From Cunninghamia lanceolata (lineage: Eukaryota; Streptophyta; Pinopsida; Cupressales; Cupressaceae), in assembly GCA_027924645.1 (NCBI GenBank), contig BSBN01001017.1:12798501-12862500 (forward strand): a stretch of 64,000 nucleotides of DNA, in the 5' to 3' direction. Below, one piece after another: positions 19,440 to 31,615 of the stretch (its first letter is position 1; every line of letters starts with the position of its first letter). The notes beneath the pieces are model-generated. The model worked only from the letters and a program-made list of their open reading frames with translations. It was not told the DNA's origin and made no database searches. The translations under genes were made by a program, and so were the position numbers.

Positions 19440-21320
19440 TTTCTGGCGACTTCTGCTATATGCTTGCCTGCTAGGCATCGGATCAGTTGCCTTGAATATC
19501 CATTGGGCATTGAGTCATACTCTACTCTTCTCAAAATCAGACAACACTAAAATTTAGTTCCCTAGCCAATTTAAATAGTAACAGAAAACTGAAAACAAAC
19601 TAAATTGAAAGCAACTAATAGGCCCTGATGGCCAACAGAAATGTGTAGCAACACTTAGGGAAACAAAATAACTGAAAGAAAAATGTACAATGAGCACTTA
19701 TTAACTAGAAATACTAATCCTAACCTACTCTAATCAGCCAAGGTGACTAATCAAACAAACCAATTCACTGATTAGGTGAAATAGCTACCCTTCCTTAACA
19801 ATCTGTGATACTTATGAATTATCCAAAAGAGGTAAAATAAAAACAAATAACCGTCACAATGTTGCAACACCTTTCTTAGCATAAACATGTAGTCACTTAC
19901 CCATCTAACTTGTTTGACAAACTGATCAAATGAACAAGTAAACTGATAATGTTCAAGTAGGTACCCTAATGGATGATCCAGATCAATATTACTAAGAGGC
20001 TACTCCTTTTTGTTGGCTGCCAACCCAGCTAGATATCTAATAGGACACCCACTCAAAAATGTTGGATCAGTGAGAAAACAATCTGTATGGTTGAAAACCA
20101 TAGCATCACCTCCACTCTTCATGATAAACTACCATGTTACTTCTTCTTCCATAGTCAACGGGTCATCCTCCTCTGTTAGGGTTGCTAACAGCTTGTCAAA
20201 GCTATCAACTCTTAATAGGCTCTTAGCTAGAATTGGATTAGGCTCAGAATACACATTATTAGTCAATGAAGAACATTCTAAAATGATAGTCTCTTTGCCA
20301 ACGAATGAAGGTGAGTTGTCAAATAACAAACTAACCTCTTTCAACATACCATCAATTTGCATATTAGCCTTTAGTTCCTGCGTGTCATGGCTATCCTCAC
20401 TAGATTTTTCCCAAATCTGTACCTTGCCTAACTTATTCTCTTCATACTATTTATCATCCTCATCATCTAATGGGTTGGGCTTTTGGTTATTGCAAGAAAT
20501 CAACAAAGTGGCAAGCTCTTTGCAGGCCAAACAGTTAGGATCCTGACAATCAAATATGAAGTTGTCTTGGACAGGTTGATCATCTTCAGCTGATAGACTT
20601 GATTCCTCGTCAAGGCAAGCTTCCCTAGTCTCATTCATGACAGCTTCTTCATTACAGTACAATGGGAGCTCTAAGAACAAAAAAGATGCTTCATCCTCAA
20701 AGAATCTAATCTAATTTAACCTTCTGCTTAGGGTCTTCATGCAAAACAAACATGCTAGATTTAGAAACCAAACTCCCTCTTTGCTCTTCAAATTGATCTG
20801 AGGCCCCAATCTTATTATTACCTTTACTAAATAGAAATACATGACATTCTACAACACCTTTTGGCTATCCCGAATCAGATGATAAATGGAATTCCTGCAT
20901 GTTGTCTTCATCATCACCAACATAAGAGAGAAGCTGATCAAACAAGAAAATTGAATCGTATCCGTTTTTCAGTCTATTCTCCATTTGAACCTGAGAAATG
21001 TGTCTTTGTAATTGAAGACTTTTGCCCTCTAATCTTTGCATCCAGCTTTGATTCATCTTATAAAAATCTTTAGAAAACTTGTCAAAAGAATTGAACCCTT
21101 TCAGGATCAAGTTTGAATCAACTTTCTTTATGCATTCATTATGCTCATAATCAGCTAGGGCTGTAGCACAAACAACAACAACCTCTTTCTCCCTATTTGA
21201 TCTTTCAACTGTTGGCTTGAAATTTGAGATTTCAATTGGTTTGGGTTCTTGATATGGTTGAAATTAAGGATTAATGGATTGGCCTTGAATGCAGACAGGC
21301 TCCTGAGAAAAATTAGAACT
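19440..21320 (-). pseudogene. Acidic second reading region of element A, unknown
   Basis: Downstream of gag the minus strand keeps coding-like sequence in shifted frames: a NQSWMQRLEGKSLQLQRHIS stretch (20865-21110), an acidic segment with CLDEESSLSAEDDQ and DCQDPNCLACKEL (20447-20680), and KETIILECSSLTNNVYSEPN (20129-20362), then CPIRYLAGLAANKK near 20010. No protease or polymerase motifs are present. The first part may be the C-terminus of gag, since similar Q-rich heptads end Athila-type gags. The acidic part is unrecognised. The last 400 bases before the LTR look non-coding. Confidence 0.5.
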
Positions 21321-21374
21321 TTTGAAACTTAGGATTTTGATTTCCTGGGGAGTTTATTTGCATTCAAAACCCAT

Positions 21375-22345
21375 CTCTTGGCCTTGGGGATAATTCAGAT
21401 CACAAAATTGAGTGCCTTGCCAATTCATAAAAATGACCTCAGGGTTATAATCTCTTCTTGCGCCCTGTGGATCAGTTTGGAAGGGTGGCCTATTTGGCTA
21501 ATTAGACTAATACATGGCCTGGTATGGCTTATGTTCTTGACCGATTTGCCTCTTGAAATTAAAAAACTCATTTGTCATGTTTTTAATTATGTTTTGAAAC
21601 TGTTGGAACTCTTGAGTTTGGAATGGAACAATAGTCTCTTGAGTAGCAGCCTAGTGTCCTATGGCTAGAACAGCTGGGACAACAACCAAAAGGGGAACTG
21701 CCATGGGCACAGGTGGATGGATTTGTGGAAAAATGGGTAAGGGAGGCCTTGGGGCTATTTTCCTTGCTAGAATAAGGTAGTTTTCTGCTCTAATAGCAAT
21801 CTCAAAAGCATCGAGAAGGGTAGATCCACCCAGAGCCTGGATCATAATAGATATTTCACTATTTTAAGCTTTAAGATAGAATAAAAATGTATGTTGTGGT
21901 GTAGGCCTTACCGTTGTGGGGATCCTACCCCAAGTCTTTTGGAAACAGTAATTGAAATCAGACATATATTCATGTGGAGCCCACTTAATGGTACTCAACT
22001 ACTATATAGCAGAGACAAAAGATCAGATTTGTCCTCAAAATGTTTTTGTAATCCATGTCCCAGATCATCCCATGACGTGATTGAGCCTATTGTGAGTCCT
22101 TTAAACCATTGCAAAGCTTTACCCTTTAGTGAAGCAACCAATAATCTGATTGCCACATTCTCTTAGGTGACATTATGTACTGAACATAGTGTTTCCACAT
22201 CCTGAATGTGCTCAACAACTCTAGTATGATCTTCTCTGGTGAAATATGACAATCCTTTAAGGGCTGTGACTGGAATATCGTCATGCTGAACAAGTTGTAG
22301 TGGGCTACCCCTGTTAAATGCAACAAAAGGATACAGTCTAGCCAT
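21375..22345 (-). pseudogene. gag pseudogene of element A
   Basis: The minus strand from ATG 22345 reads MARLYPFVAFNRGSPLQLVQ, TREDHTRVVEHIQDVETLC, then a stop, ENVAIRLLVASLKGKALQWF and KGLTIGSITSWDDLGHGLQK, HFEDKSDLL, YMSDFNYCFQKTWGRIP, and IMIQALGGSTLLDAFEIAIR with AENYLILARK. This is the Ty3/gypsy Retrotrans_gag core with its ALQWF and HF blocks. A proline-rich segment (APRPPLPIFPQIHPPVP) follows. Stops at about 22163 and 21846 and a further one near 21648 disable it. It starts about 215 bases from the primer site, a normal leader length. It would be the capsid protein. Confidence 0.78.
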
Positions 22346-22560
22346 TTACTTAGAGTCACCAAGGTGTTTGATAATTTTTCCTCGAAAGGCTATTGATACC
22401 GAAGAAGACACCCAATCCTTCAGTATGTGACTTTTTTCATGTGTTGTTCACTAGATCTGCTTGAAAATTAGAGATTTCAATCACCAAGTATTTTTCTTTT
22501 ACCTCTGAAAGGATGAAAACCTTGTTGCACATACCAAACAACAGAGGAAAATGTGCTTTT

Positions 22561-22582
22561 GTCCCACCAGGTGTGCCAAAAA
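22561..22582 (-). promoter_or_regulatory. Primer binding site of element A
   Basis: On the minus strand TTTTTGGCACACCTGGTGGG (then AC) follows the LTR end ...AATAACA by one base. A TGGCRCnnCnGGTGGGA-like primer site directly after the LTR is seen in some plant gypsy elements. Its spacing from the gag start (215 bases) and its strand agree with gag. Confidence 0.65.
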
Positions 22583-22583
22583 T

Positions 22584-25500
22584 TGTTATTAATCAAATAT
22601 GCACCCTATGCTAAGCTTACAAAAGACTTAGCTATCTGTTGACACATGGAAACATTCTCAGGTTGTGGGTGACATATAGTGAGGATGGATCTCTAGAGTG
22701 AGATGGTTCTCCTTATGATTTTTTCTAAACTATTGACTTGTCTGAGAAAAGGGAAGAGGAATAGCTGAAATGAAATTCTATTTTTTTTAATCTAAAGATG
22801 ATCCTAAAATCTAAATATTTACCCACAAACAACTCTCAAGCATGTAACCTTCTCAGTTTCACCTAAGTCCAACAATCCAAAAGTACTTTGTATGAAGGTT
22901 TAACTTAAACACAACACACAACCTCGATTAGATGGGCAATAGCTACACAAATTTTAATAACATTGAGACATAATCAGAGGATTAGACATCATAATAACAA
23001 TGAAAACATCAAATCAAAGTTATAAAGGAGGCAACAAATATGAAATAGGAATGCTTTAGTCTATTGAAATGAAAGGGGTACATCAATCTCTAAAAAAAAT
23101 GAGTCAAGATTAGTTTACAAGCTCTCTACCTGCGCTCAAGAGAGAAGAAACAAGGATATCAACTGACTCCTAGAAAACTAACTTTCTCCAAATATATGTT
23201 GCCCAAAAGATCTCCCAAAAAGCTGCTAAAAATAGATGTAGAAATCAATTTTCGAGCTCCTCCAAAAAGATGATAAAAAAGCCCCCAAATTGCTTCCAAA
23301 TTGTGAAAACAAACTACCAGAAACACCTGTCAAGTGGCCCCCACCAAGATCTACTTTAAATCATGCTTTATCTACTCAGAAAAACTTCTATTTTGTCCTC
23401 ATCTGCTCCAATTCTCTGAAATCTAGAAAACAAGACCCTGTTTGCTTTACTTTCTCCTAACTGCATAAAATAGCTTTTATTTTAAAGCAATTTATAAAAC
23501 ATTGCTTTAAAATGAAGCTTTACAATAGATTTACAGTTTTATCCCTGATTTGATTATGATCTAATTCTTCTTTTACAAAAGTTACAAGGCTTTTATTTGC
23601 ATTTAGCCAAGCATATATATATCTCATTTGGCATGATGATTTTCCTTCAAAATCACAAAAATATTTCGAGCCATGTATATGTTTTTTACAAAAAAAATAA
23701 GGCCTACGAGGCTCATCCTCTATTTGTTTTTGCAAAAGAATCTAATGGCATGTGGATTTATATCCTATCTCCAAATGTGAAAAAATCTTTAAGGCACATG
23801 GCCTTCCATATGGTTGTGAAAAATATTCCAAGGTGCATTACTTAATGTTCATTTACCTTTCAAAGGTGGCAAAAGATTTCTAAGGCCTACCTAGGTATTA
23901 AATATTCAAAAGGACCTAAGGCAACCTAGAGTATTTGACATATGTGATATCTCACCCTTCACAAGTCATATAGACTTAGGAAAAATCGGTTGACCTAGCA
24001 ACTTATGATCTCGATGGCATTTGATTTGGCAAATAAAAGTTTTCAAATGTGATAAAAATATCAAGTTTTGAATTAGGGTAAAAACCCTAATGACAAAACA
24101 TGATTCGCCCTAACTTTTCTGGCTCACCTTGCACCCTACTCTTTTGATGGAGTGTGCTTTGCATCAGCCACCATGGAAACTATAGCTTAGAGAAAAACCT
24201 CGCATCTTTCACTTTCTTTGAGCACATTCTTTAGGATCTTGAAGTTAAAAGAACACCGAGGGTAAGTGGCCTTCAAGCACTGTCTTGAATGTTGACCTCC
24301 AATTTTGCAATACATTTGCCCTATAAGGCCGCGGCTATGATGATACCTTCCGAGCATTTCTCTACATTTTTACTATTCTCGGTATACCTTATTCTTGGTT
24401 GTCGACATGATTGCATACATTCTAACCTTGTTTCTTTTGTGGGCTTCTCATGATTGGAAACTTGAGCCTCTTTGGAGTATTTTGAGGGTAAAGCTACGGC
24501 CCCCGTTCGTATCTTCCTTAAAAAATCAAGGTAAGCATTCGCATTTCAACTCTTGTATTGTTTTCCTTCATTTCTTTCATGAATATGGGAGACCATGAAT
24601 GCACTATTTCATTTGTTGGAAGCAAAAAGTTGTATTTAAACATGGTTGTGGCTATTCCATATTTGTCTTTTCGTATTGCTCACAGCAAACTCTCATTTTT
24701 CCTCTAGCTATGGATGTGTATGAAAATCACATATGGGTTCAAATATATGCCAAGACTCCTTTGGGTATTTGTCTTTTCATTTTCATACTCCTTTGTATCT
24801 ATGTGGCTATCACCTTTGTAGGTTCATTTCGCTTAGAATAATGGAGATATTTCTATTATTTTTGGCTACACCTTTATCTTGTGCCTACCATTTATGATTA
24901 AAACTCAAATGATTTTCTTGTAGAAAAGAAGAACTTACTTCCCCATCTCTCTAGCTTCCATTGGGTTTCAGGTCACTATGAATCAGTTTCTATTCCTTTT
25001 AAGCTTGTAGAAGATAACAAATTCATACTATTGCTCATTTGCAAAATAAAACAATGAAACTGTATTACCTTTTCCTTTATTTTAAATGGAATGAAGAAAC
25101 TCTTTCCCCTCTAAAATATGTGGCTTATCAATTCACTGTATCAACAGAGCTTGAAATTTGTCACAAGAGGATGTATTGAAAAGCTCACATTTATGATGGT
25201 TTACTCCTATGAGGTTGTGGCTCTGTCAACTTTTATGGCTCAAAGGGCATCCATTCTTTGCATCTGACTATGTATCTTTCGATTATTCCATATGTGTTTT
25301 ATTCAAAGTGGTAGCTACTCATTAGTGTTTCTTTGTACTAGAATAAGATCGAAGGCTTCCATATCTCACTCTGCACCTATATTCATGACTAGAGCTGATT
25401 TAGTGGCTGATATCAAACTCCTTGAAGGCAAAAATGGTCAACATGTTGTTCCATATTTTTCTATTCCACTTGTCACTACTGTCACTCTACTTCACTGCAT

Positions 25501-27504
25501 ATGCTTACATGCATATTATGTTCAATGGTGATGTTTCCTTTCTTAAATCACTTGGTCCAAAGCAATATGCTTCAGTATGTCTCTTCATGTAATCTGCATA
25601 CAAGACTGAAACATTATATGATGTGAAATTGAGCTAACACTTTTATCATTCAAGACTTGGAACATGATATTGTGTATTTATAATATCCACTACGAGATAA
25701 TCATATGACTATCTTCTTGATCTTCTATAGCCATATCTTAATATTACTGTTACTCATGTTCATGTTATTGAATTGCTCTTGTGGCAGTTGTTTATCCTTA
25801 TCTTTGCAATGCTCCACATGGTGTCTTCCTTCATCACTGTTGTCCTGGCACTTGATGCTTTGTGTTTATTGTATTGCTATCCAATATGCCCTTTTGGCAA
25901 GTAATTGAATGAATAATTTACATATTATCCCTTGTAAACAAAACTCACTGGAAAAACACCTTCTATGCTAGTAATGATTATTATATTTTCTTGATCATCA
26001 AAAGAATATCATGTTGTCCTCTTCATTTGTACTTATAGGCTATATGGTAACATATGATTTGTTCTACATGGATGTTCATTTCATTTATTCAACTATCACT
26101 TTCATCTTTCTTACTGTATCATTTCATACACCACATATGGCTTCATGCTTCACTATGACATGACATCTATTTTGTTGTCCAGAATTGATGGTTTGAATGC
26201 ATATTAGATTTCCATGGCTGTTATACAATTGTGAACACTCCTATTGATGAAGCCTGTATATTATCTGATCATTATACACTAGATAGGATCTGTAGCATGG
26301 CAATAGGCTTCTGAATATTGTAATCATACCTTCATGGCTGTCCATCTGTACTTCTCTGTTTATTTATGGACAACATGATTCTTTTACCATTGATGATGCA
26401 CTTATAGCTGAAGCATTACATATCATGAGGCTACTTTATAAATGTGACTTGGCATATTCATAAAATGTAGCTTGCATTTGAGATCACTTGTATACTTATG
26501 ATGTTTTGGCTCTTTTTAGTTGTTCTATGGCTTCTACCGTCCCAAAAAAATGACTTGAAAGCATAACAATCTATCATATTGTGGTAGCAAATACATGTAG
26601 CATCATCATGATTTTAACAATACCTTCGCAAGTAGCTTGTTTGAAAGAGTTTGATGCTCATTTATGGATTTCATTTGATCTTAGATGCACTGAAAGTCAT
26701 AGGTGGGTATTGAAGAACCTAGTGAATGTAATACATCCTTAGCAGAAAAATGTCATGATTTGACAACAAGCCCCTTGAGACAACATGTCGAGCTCTACCC
26801 TTGTGGGAGCTGATTTTGCACCACGTGCAGAATTGTCTTCTAAATAGCAACATACTTTCACCTATACCTGCACATGAAACAAACAAATTAGATAAAAACA
26901 ATGAAGTTCAATGATTGTTTCTCTTTCAGTTCCTCTTGTATGTGAATGATGTTCATCTGATCAGTGCATTATAGGCAATGTATTATACCTCTTCTGATAG
27001 ACACATTCAGATCTCATAACCGGAGCTCTAATAGGACCTTTTCCAATTTTTTGTAGGTTCATGTTGGAGATTAGGAGTAGAAATAGGATGGCAACCTCGG
27101 AGATTGAAGACTGCACTAGGCAATGATGGCTATGACTTTCTCTCCCTATCTTTAGATGCATAGTGTTTTTCCTATATTTGCATTCATTCAGCTATTCCCA
27201 CGGCTTGTGTGGGACATTTGATCTATCATTATTTCTATCAATGCAATGTTTATCTCTTTATGTATCTCATTTGTAAACAAATAATCATTGTAGTGAATGA
27301 AATACTTATCTCTCCCGTGAATGTTCTGTAATTCAATGAATGATCTAAAAATCTTTTCTTTTCTTGAACAAATGGACTGCAATATCATTGAAACACAATC
27401 AACTATGCAAATAACTTATAACAGAAGAATGTTAACCTTTAGTCTAAAAATGAATTTTTTGCACTAGTTCTACCAATTTGAGCCGTAAGTGAAAAATGGT
27501 AACA
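22584..27504 (-). repeat. 5' LTR of element A (4921 bp)
   Basis: On the minus strand it begins TGTTACC at 27504 and ends ATAACA at 22584, so the termini form a TGTTA/TAACA inverted repeat. The first 3.1 kb matches 16289-19439. The remainder (22584-24368) has no second copy in the window. It includes a telomere-motif palindrome at 24072-24091 and no convincing genes. Nearly 5 kb is long for a plant LTR. Confidence 0.72.
24072..24091. repeat. Telomere-motif palindrome in A's LTR
   Basis: ATTAGGGTAAAAACCCTAAT is a perfect inverted repeat of eight bases with an AAAA loop, in which each arm carries the plant telobox core (AAACCCTAA-like). Teloboxes bind plant Myb-type factors and occur in promoters. 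Whether this one acts in the LTR is not known. Confidence 0.6.
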
Positions 27505-28305
27505 ATAGCCACAAGATTGATAGTGCTTTTGAACGAAGATGATGGTGCTAGGTGTCAATGGATTGAATGAAGTAGTGGGGCCGCAGGTACTAAAGATTGG
27601 ATGGTAGCATATCCTTGCAGAAGAATCTTGTCAATAGAAAAGATTCTCCATGCTACTATGAAATGGTGATACGTAGTCGGTACTCAAAGGAAAGAAAAGG
27701 GCTTGTGTGGTGGAAATCCATGCAGAAGCTTTAGCACTCACCCACAAAGCTAGATGGAGATAACCCACTTTCTACTGCGTGACGGTGATATGATGCCACG
27801 TGGCCACATAAGACATAAAGTTGAATAGTCAGCAAAAGGGGTGGATATGAGATGGAATAATGTGATTGGTTGAAGACTTTTCATGTAAAAGGCTTAGATT
27901 TTCAAATCTGGTGGTTATTTCAAGGTCGTTGATCTCACAGTATGGAGTTTGGATCAACAGTTGGAATTTGAACTTTCCGTGTAGACATTGGAAGGCACCA
28001 CTGTATCATGAATTTGTAGTAATGGTTGAAAAGACACGCATTTATGTAGAAAGCCTTAGTTTGTAAGATCAGTTAAAACCAAAGTTGAGTGTTTTCTTGG
28101 CATTTTTGCAACAAAAAAAAGGATTCATGTGCGCAGCGAGCAACTGGATGAGAAGATAGTGTGATTTCATGTTTTTGTAACCAAAACTAGTAAGTTGTTC
28201 TTGCCTACTATGTCTGTTTGAAGTTGAATTACTACCTTGTTGAAGGAATTTTGAATGTTTTTACAAGAAGAAAAAACCCTAGTTTGGTAAAATATTGTTC
28301 CAAAA
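27505..28305 (+). other. Unassigned leader-like stretch
   Basis: No gene, LTR or primer site is recognisable. It lies between A's outer LTR end and the decayed ORF region D. Base composition is less AT-rich than the LTR beside it. It may be a leader or promoter of region D. A short open frame at 27866-28066 has no recognisable motif. Confidence 0.4.
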
Positions 28306-31300
28306 ATGAGTCAAATAAGCAAACCTTTGACTTCCAAGAGGAGTTTGGATGAGGATTTAATGATTCAGTTGCTCGGGTCTTCAAGAAGGCTAGTGAATAC
28401 ACATGGTCCAGGTGGGCGGAATGATAGACTGTTGGATTTATGTTATGGATGTCAGGATGCTATATTGCCTATGATAGGATGGAGTTTGTTCAAACACTGG
28501 TATCATAGGAAGGATTACAAAGCCCCTGTCTTCCATGCATAGGGTTTAGATGTAGCAAAATTAATGTGCCCCAATGTATTCATAAAACTTGATATCATAA
28601 GGGTTGTTGCATAAAGATACGATCCTGCCTCTAGGTATGTTAGGGCAGGGAAGAATGAAGTAATGATCAAAATGACAAATGCATTCATCACAAAGGTGTT
28701 TGGTCTAAACCTTGATACCAATAATAGGATTGATTTTGTTTCTTTAAAAGATGAATATAAGAAGACTCAGAATGCCTATAGAACTTTCAAATTTCCCAAG
28801 AACAGAGAAAGGGGGATTGATGGAAAACTGATCAAAATTTTAGCAAATGAGCAGGAACCTTTTGAAGTCTCCCAATTCATATATTATTTTGGAAAAACAA
28901 CACACTTTGTGCCAAGTACTAGGGAGAGATGCATTAGACAAAATCCTAGTTCCTATGATGATGTTGGTTGTAGATATAGAAGACATTTAACCAACTGTGG
29001 GGTTTGATTATGCAACCTATGTAGTAGACAAGATACATGATCGATTAGTGAAGATTAAGAATAACCATTATGTTGCAGATGCAAAGGTGGAGTTCAAGTG
29101 GTATTATGTTTTGTGTCACATGCTTTTGTAAGCTGGAACAGGGTTGTGGAATCAAGATTTGTGTGTGAGAGAACAAGAACAAGATGGTACTCTTCTCCCT
29201 ATCCAATTCTGGACCCATTTGATGGATATAAATTGTGAGAGCTTAGACTATGTGATTTTTGAAGAGCATTTTGTGAGAAGGCTACTAAACTTTTTGGAGC
29301 CTTAGGGTGAAAGAATTCCAAGGGATGCGTTGGATTTTCTGAGACCATTGGATAGAGCCCCTGAGCTGGGAATTCAACATAATTAGGGAGATTGGTTCCT
29401 CCACACCCATACTACTTGCATTAGAGTTTATGGGAGCAAAGTTCTCACATATATACTACAAAAATATGTACCTAGGAGGATTGCATACTTAAATATTATC
29501 AAGTAGTTGAATGAATCAGTAAGGAGCATTTGAGGCTACAGAAGAAAGGGTCATTTTTTCCTACTACCACCAAATTTTGTGATTTCTGGGCTACAAATAA
29601 AGATGCTCTGGATCAGATTGATTTAGTTCTGAAAGTTTACAAGAAGGTGCTAGAAGACCCAAGGACATTTGATCCAGAAGTTTTTATCAATAGGGTAAGG
29701 CTCAACATCAAGAGGCCACAATTCCTCCATCAGGTTTTGTTTGATGAGGATATAGTAAGAAATTGCTCCACCATGGATGAAATTCATTTTGTGAGGAAGT
29801 GGTGGCAGGTAGTGATGGAAGGAGAGAGGATGAGAAAAAATATGAATCCTGCATCTCTTGGGGCTTTTGTAGATGAAAATGACTCAATAATAAGAATTAA
29901 GGTTTTTTTGCCAATGCAGAGATGTTGATTGAAGAGACCCCTGCAGGTGAAGATAGACCAACATATCATAGAAACCCAAGGACATCAATTAAACCATACA
30001 AGAGAGGAAATGCGTCTCCTGAATCACCTCTAGCCAAAAAATTGTAAATTATTGATTTGGAGCAAGAAGAATTTCAGGTTGTGGACTTAGAGGAGGAAAC
30101 TTATGAAGGTGGAGTGGGAGAAGAACAAGAGACTTCTCAACAGGTGAATTCACCTGAGAGAATATGGCCTTCTATTTTTCCACATAATAGGTTGGGGATG
30201 TCACTTTCTAGTGACACATAGGACATTAGAGTGCTTGCTTGTGCACAATTTTTGGAGGATGATGCCTTTGTCACTACCCCTGAATGTAAAGGGTATGTGT
30301 TAAGAGTAAGAAATGAAGAATTCTAGAAGAAGGTAGAAGAAGCAAAGACAAGGGATGTTACTAAGAAGTACAAAGAAATAACACAAAGGGTGCTTAATGA
30401 AGTGAGACAACATATCATCAAAATTACCCCTGATGAAGGGAAAGCCTTGGTGGCAAAGAGTGGTTTGATGCTACTTCATCATTGGAATTTGACAGATGTA
30501 ATTGCATTTGATACTATTACAAGGATGGGCACAAACATTTTAGATGATCAGGTAGATAAAGCACTCTTTGGTGCAGGATTCGATCCAAATTTGAGACCTT
30601 GGCAATATGGGTATTGGCCCCAAATAATAATAAGCCAAGGGTGGGCCTTGCTGAATTGATAGGGGAAGTAATAATAAAAAGAATATAAAATACTATAGCT
30701 CCTCAAGCTACAAGCTTGAGTGTTCACATAGTTCAATTTGTTGAAGCTATTACAAATAAATTACAGAAGGATTATGATGACCTTCTATAGAAATATGGAC
30801 AGATAATGTCAGAATTCAATAAGTATAAGGGTCAAATGTTGTTGTCTCCAGGTACCTCAACTAAAAGTGGTTCAGTTCCTGCAGATACTGTAGAAGCATT
30901 TTCCCACAGATAGAGAGGCATTTCTCTAAGAGATCAAAGAGTTTAAGGAAGAAGTAAAAGGTTTAAAGGATGAGAAGAAGACTATTGTCAAGGAAATTGT
31001 TACAAATTTGATTAACCATAGGCTATCCAAGGTTACAGCCATGGTTGATGATACATGGATATATCTTATTCAAGTTTGAGGACAGCCTAGGACAAAAATG
31101 AGAAGGATAAAGAGAGCTTAAAAGACATGTATAAGGTATGGCTACCAAGAACTAGAGAAATAAGGGAAGTTCATAGGTGTTCAAGGTTTTCCCCTAATGC
31201 TCCACCAGAAATAAAATTAGCCCTTGGTATGTTAATTTTATTAGAAGAAGTAGTGGCTTTCCAATTAAAATTGGATAAGGCTTCGAAGGAAAAAAGACAA

Positions 31301-31615
31301 TCAATTGAGAAGATAGATAAGAAGGTCATGTCAAGCATATTAGAAAATTATGGACAAATAAAAAATTTGGACAAATGGAAGTATGATTTTGAAAATATGG
31401 CCGAACAACTTATATCCTCAAGTTGTGTAGACGTTGATTCAAATATGAAAATTTTGAGCTCTACAGTTGATAAGTTGTATGCCTTGGAATTGAGTTTTGA
31501 GATATTTTACAAGAAGTCAAAGATCCTATTGGATTCTAGGTATGCAAGACATAATGAGAAAATAGTAAAATTAATTCCTTTCCAACGGCCTTTGGAGAAA
31601 TCATGTGTAGCCTAG
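28306..31615 (+). pseudogene. Region D: decayed 3.3 kb reading region, unknown protein
   Basis: Frames switch along the strand but coding character persists for about 1100 codons. It starts MSQISKPLTSKRSLDEDLMI. Blocks include NAFITKVFGLNLDTNNRIDF near 28680, KYYVLCHMLL-like residues near 29100 (FKWYYVLCHMLL), FWATNKDALDQIDLVLKVYK near 29580 and FVRKWWQVVMEGERMRKN near 29790. An acidic segment follows (30060-30150), then KSGLMLLHHWNLTDVIAFDT near 30460, and a K/E-rich coiled-coil-like C-terminus (31127-31615). There are no pol or gag motifs. The layout (globular N-terminus with an ITK.-F-L motif, acidic middle, coiled-coil end) recalls ORF2 of element G, but I cannot show homology. It could also be a broken host gene or another retroelement ORF. 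Confidence 0.5.

Larger units (their letters stand above)
16289..27504 (-). mobile_element. Element A: gypsy-like LTR element with about 4.9 kb LTRs and no pol
   Basis: The element is on the minus strand. Its 5' LTR is 22584-27504. The primer site follows at 22582-22561, then a gag pseudogene (22345 to about 21375), an acidic reading region, and at 19439 the 3' LTR begins with TGTTACC. Only 3.15 kb of the 3' LTR is seen because element B is inserted in it. The internal region is 3.14 kb and shows no protease, RT, RNase H or integrase motifs, so A is a non-autonomous (LARD-like) element. The two LTR copies align along the whole 3.1 kb with scattered substitutions and small indels. A stretch of TTTCTGGCGAC at 19440 mimics a plus-strand primer site, but gag orientation rejects that reading. 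Confidence 0.72.

Noticed and set aside
19440..19462. TTTCTGGCGACTTCTGCT after a ...GGTAACA end, resembling an Ogre/Tat primer binding site and suggesting element A is on the plus strand
   Set aside because: The gag core (ALQWF block) lies on the minus strand 215 bases from another primer-like site at 22561-22582, the LTR ends TGTTA/TAACA fit the minus reading, and the plus reading gives a left repeat end without TG. The minus orientation is preferred.
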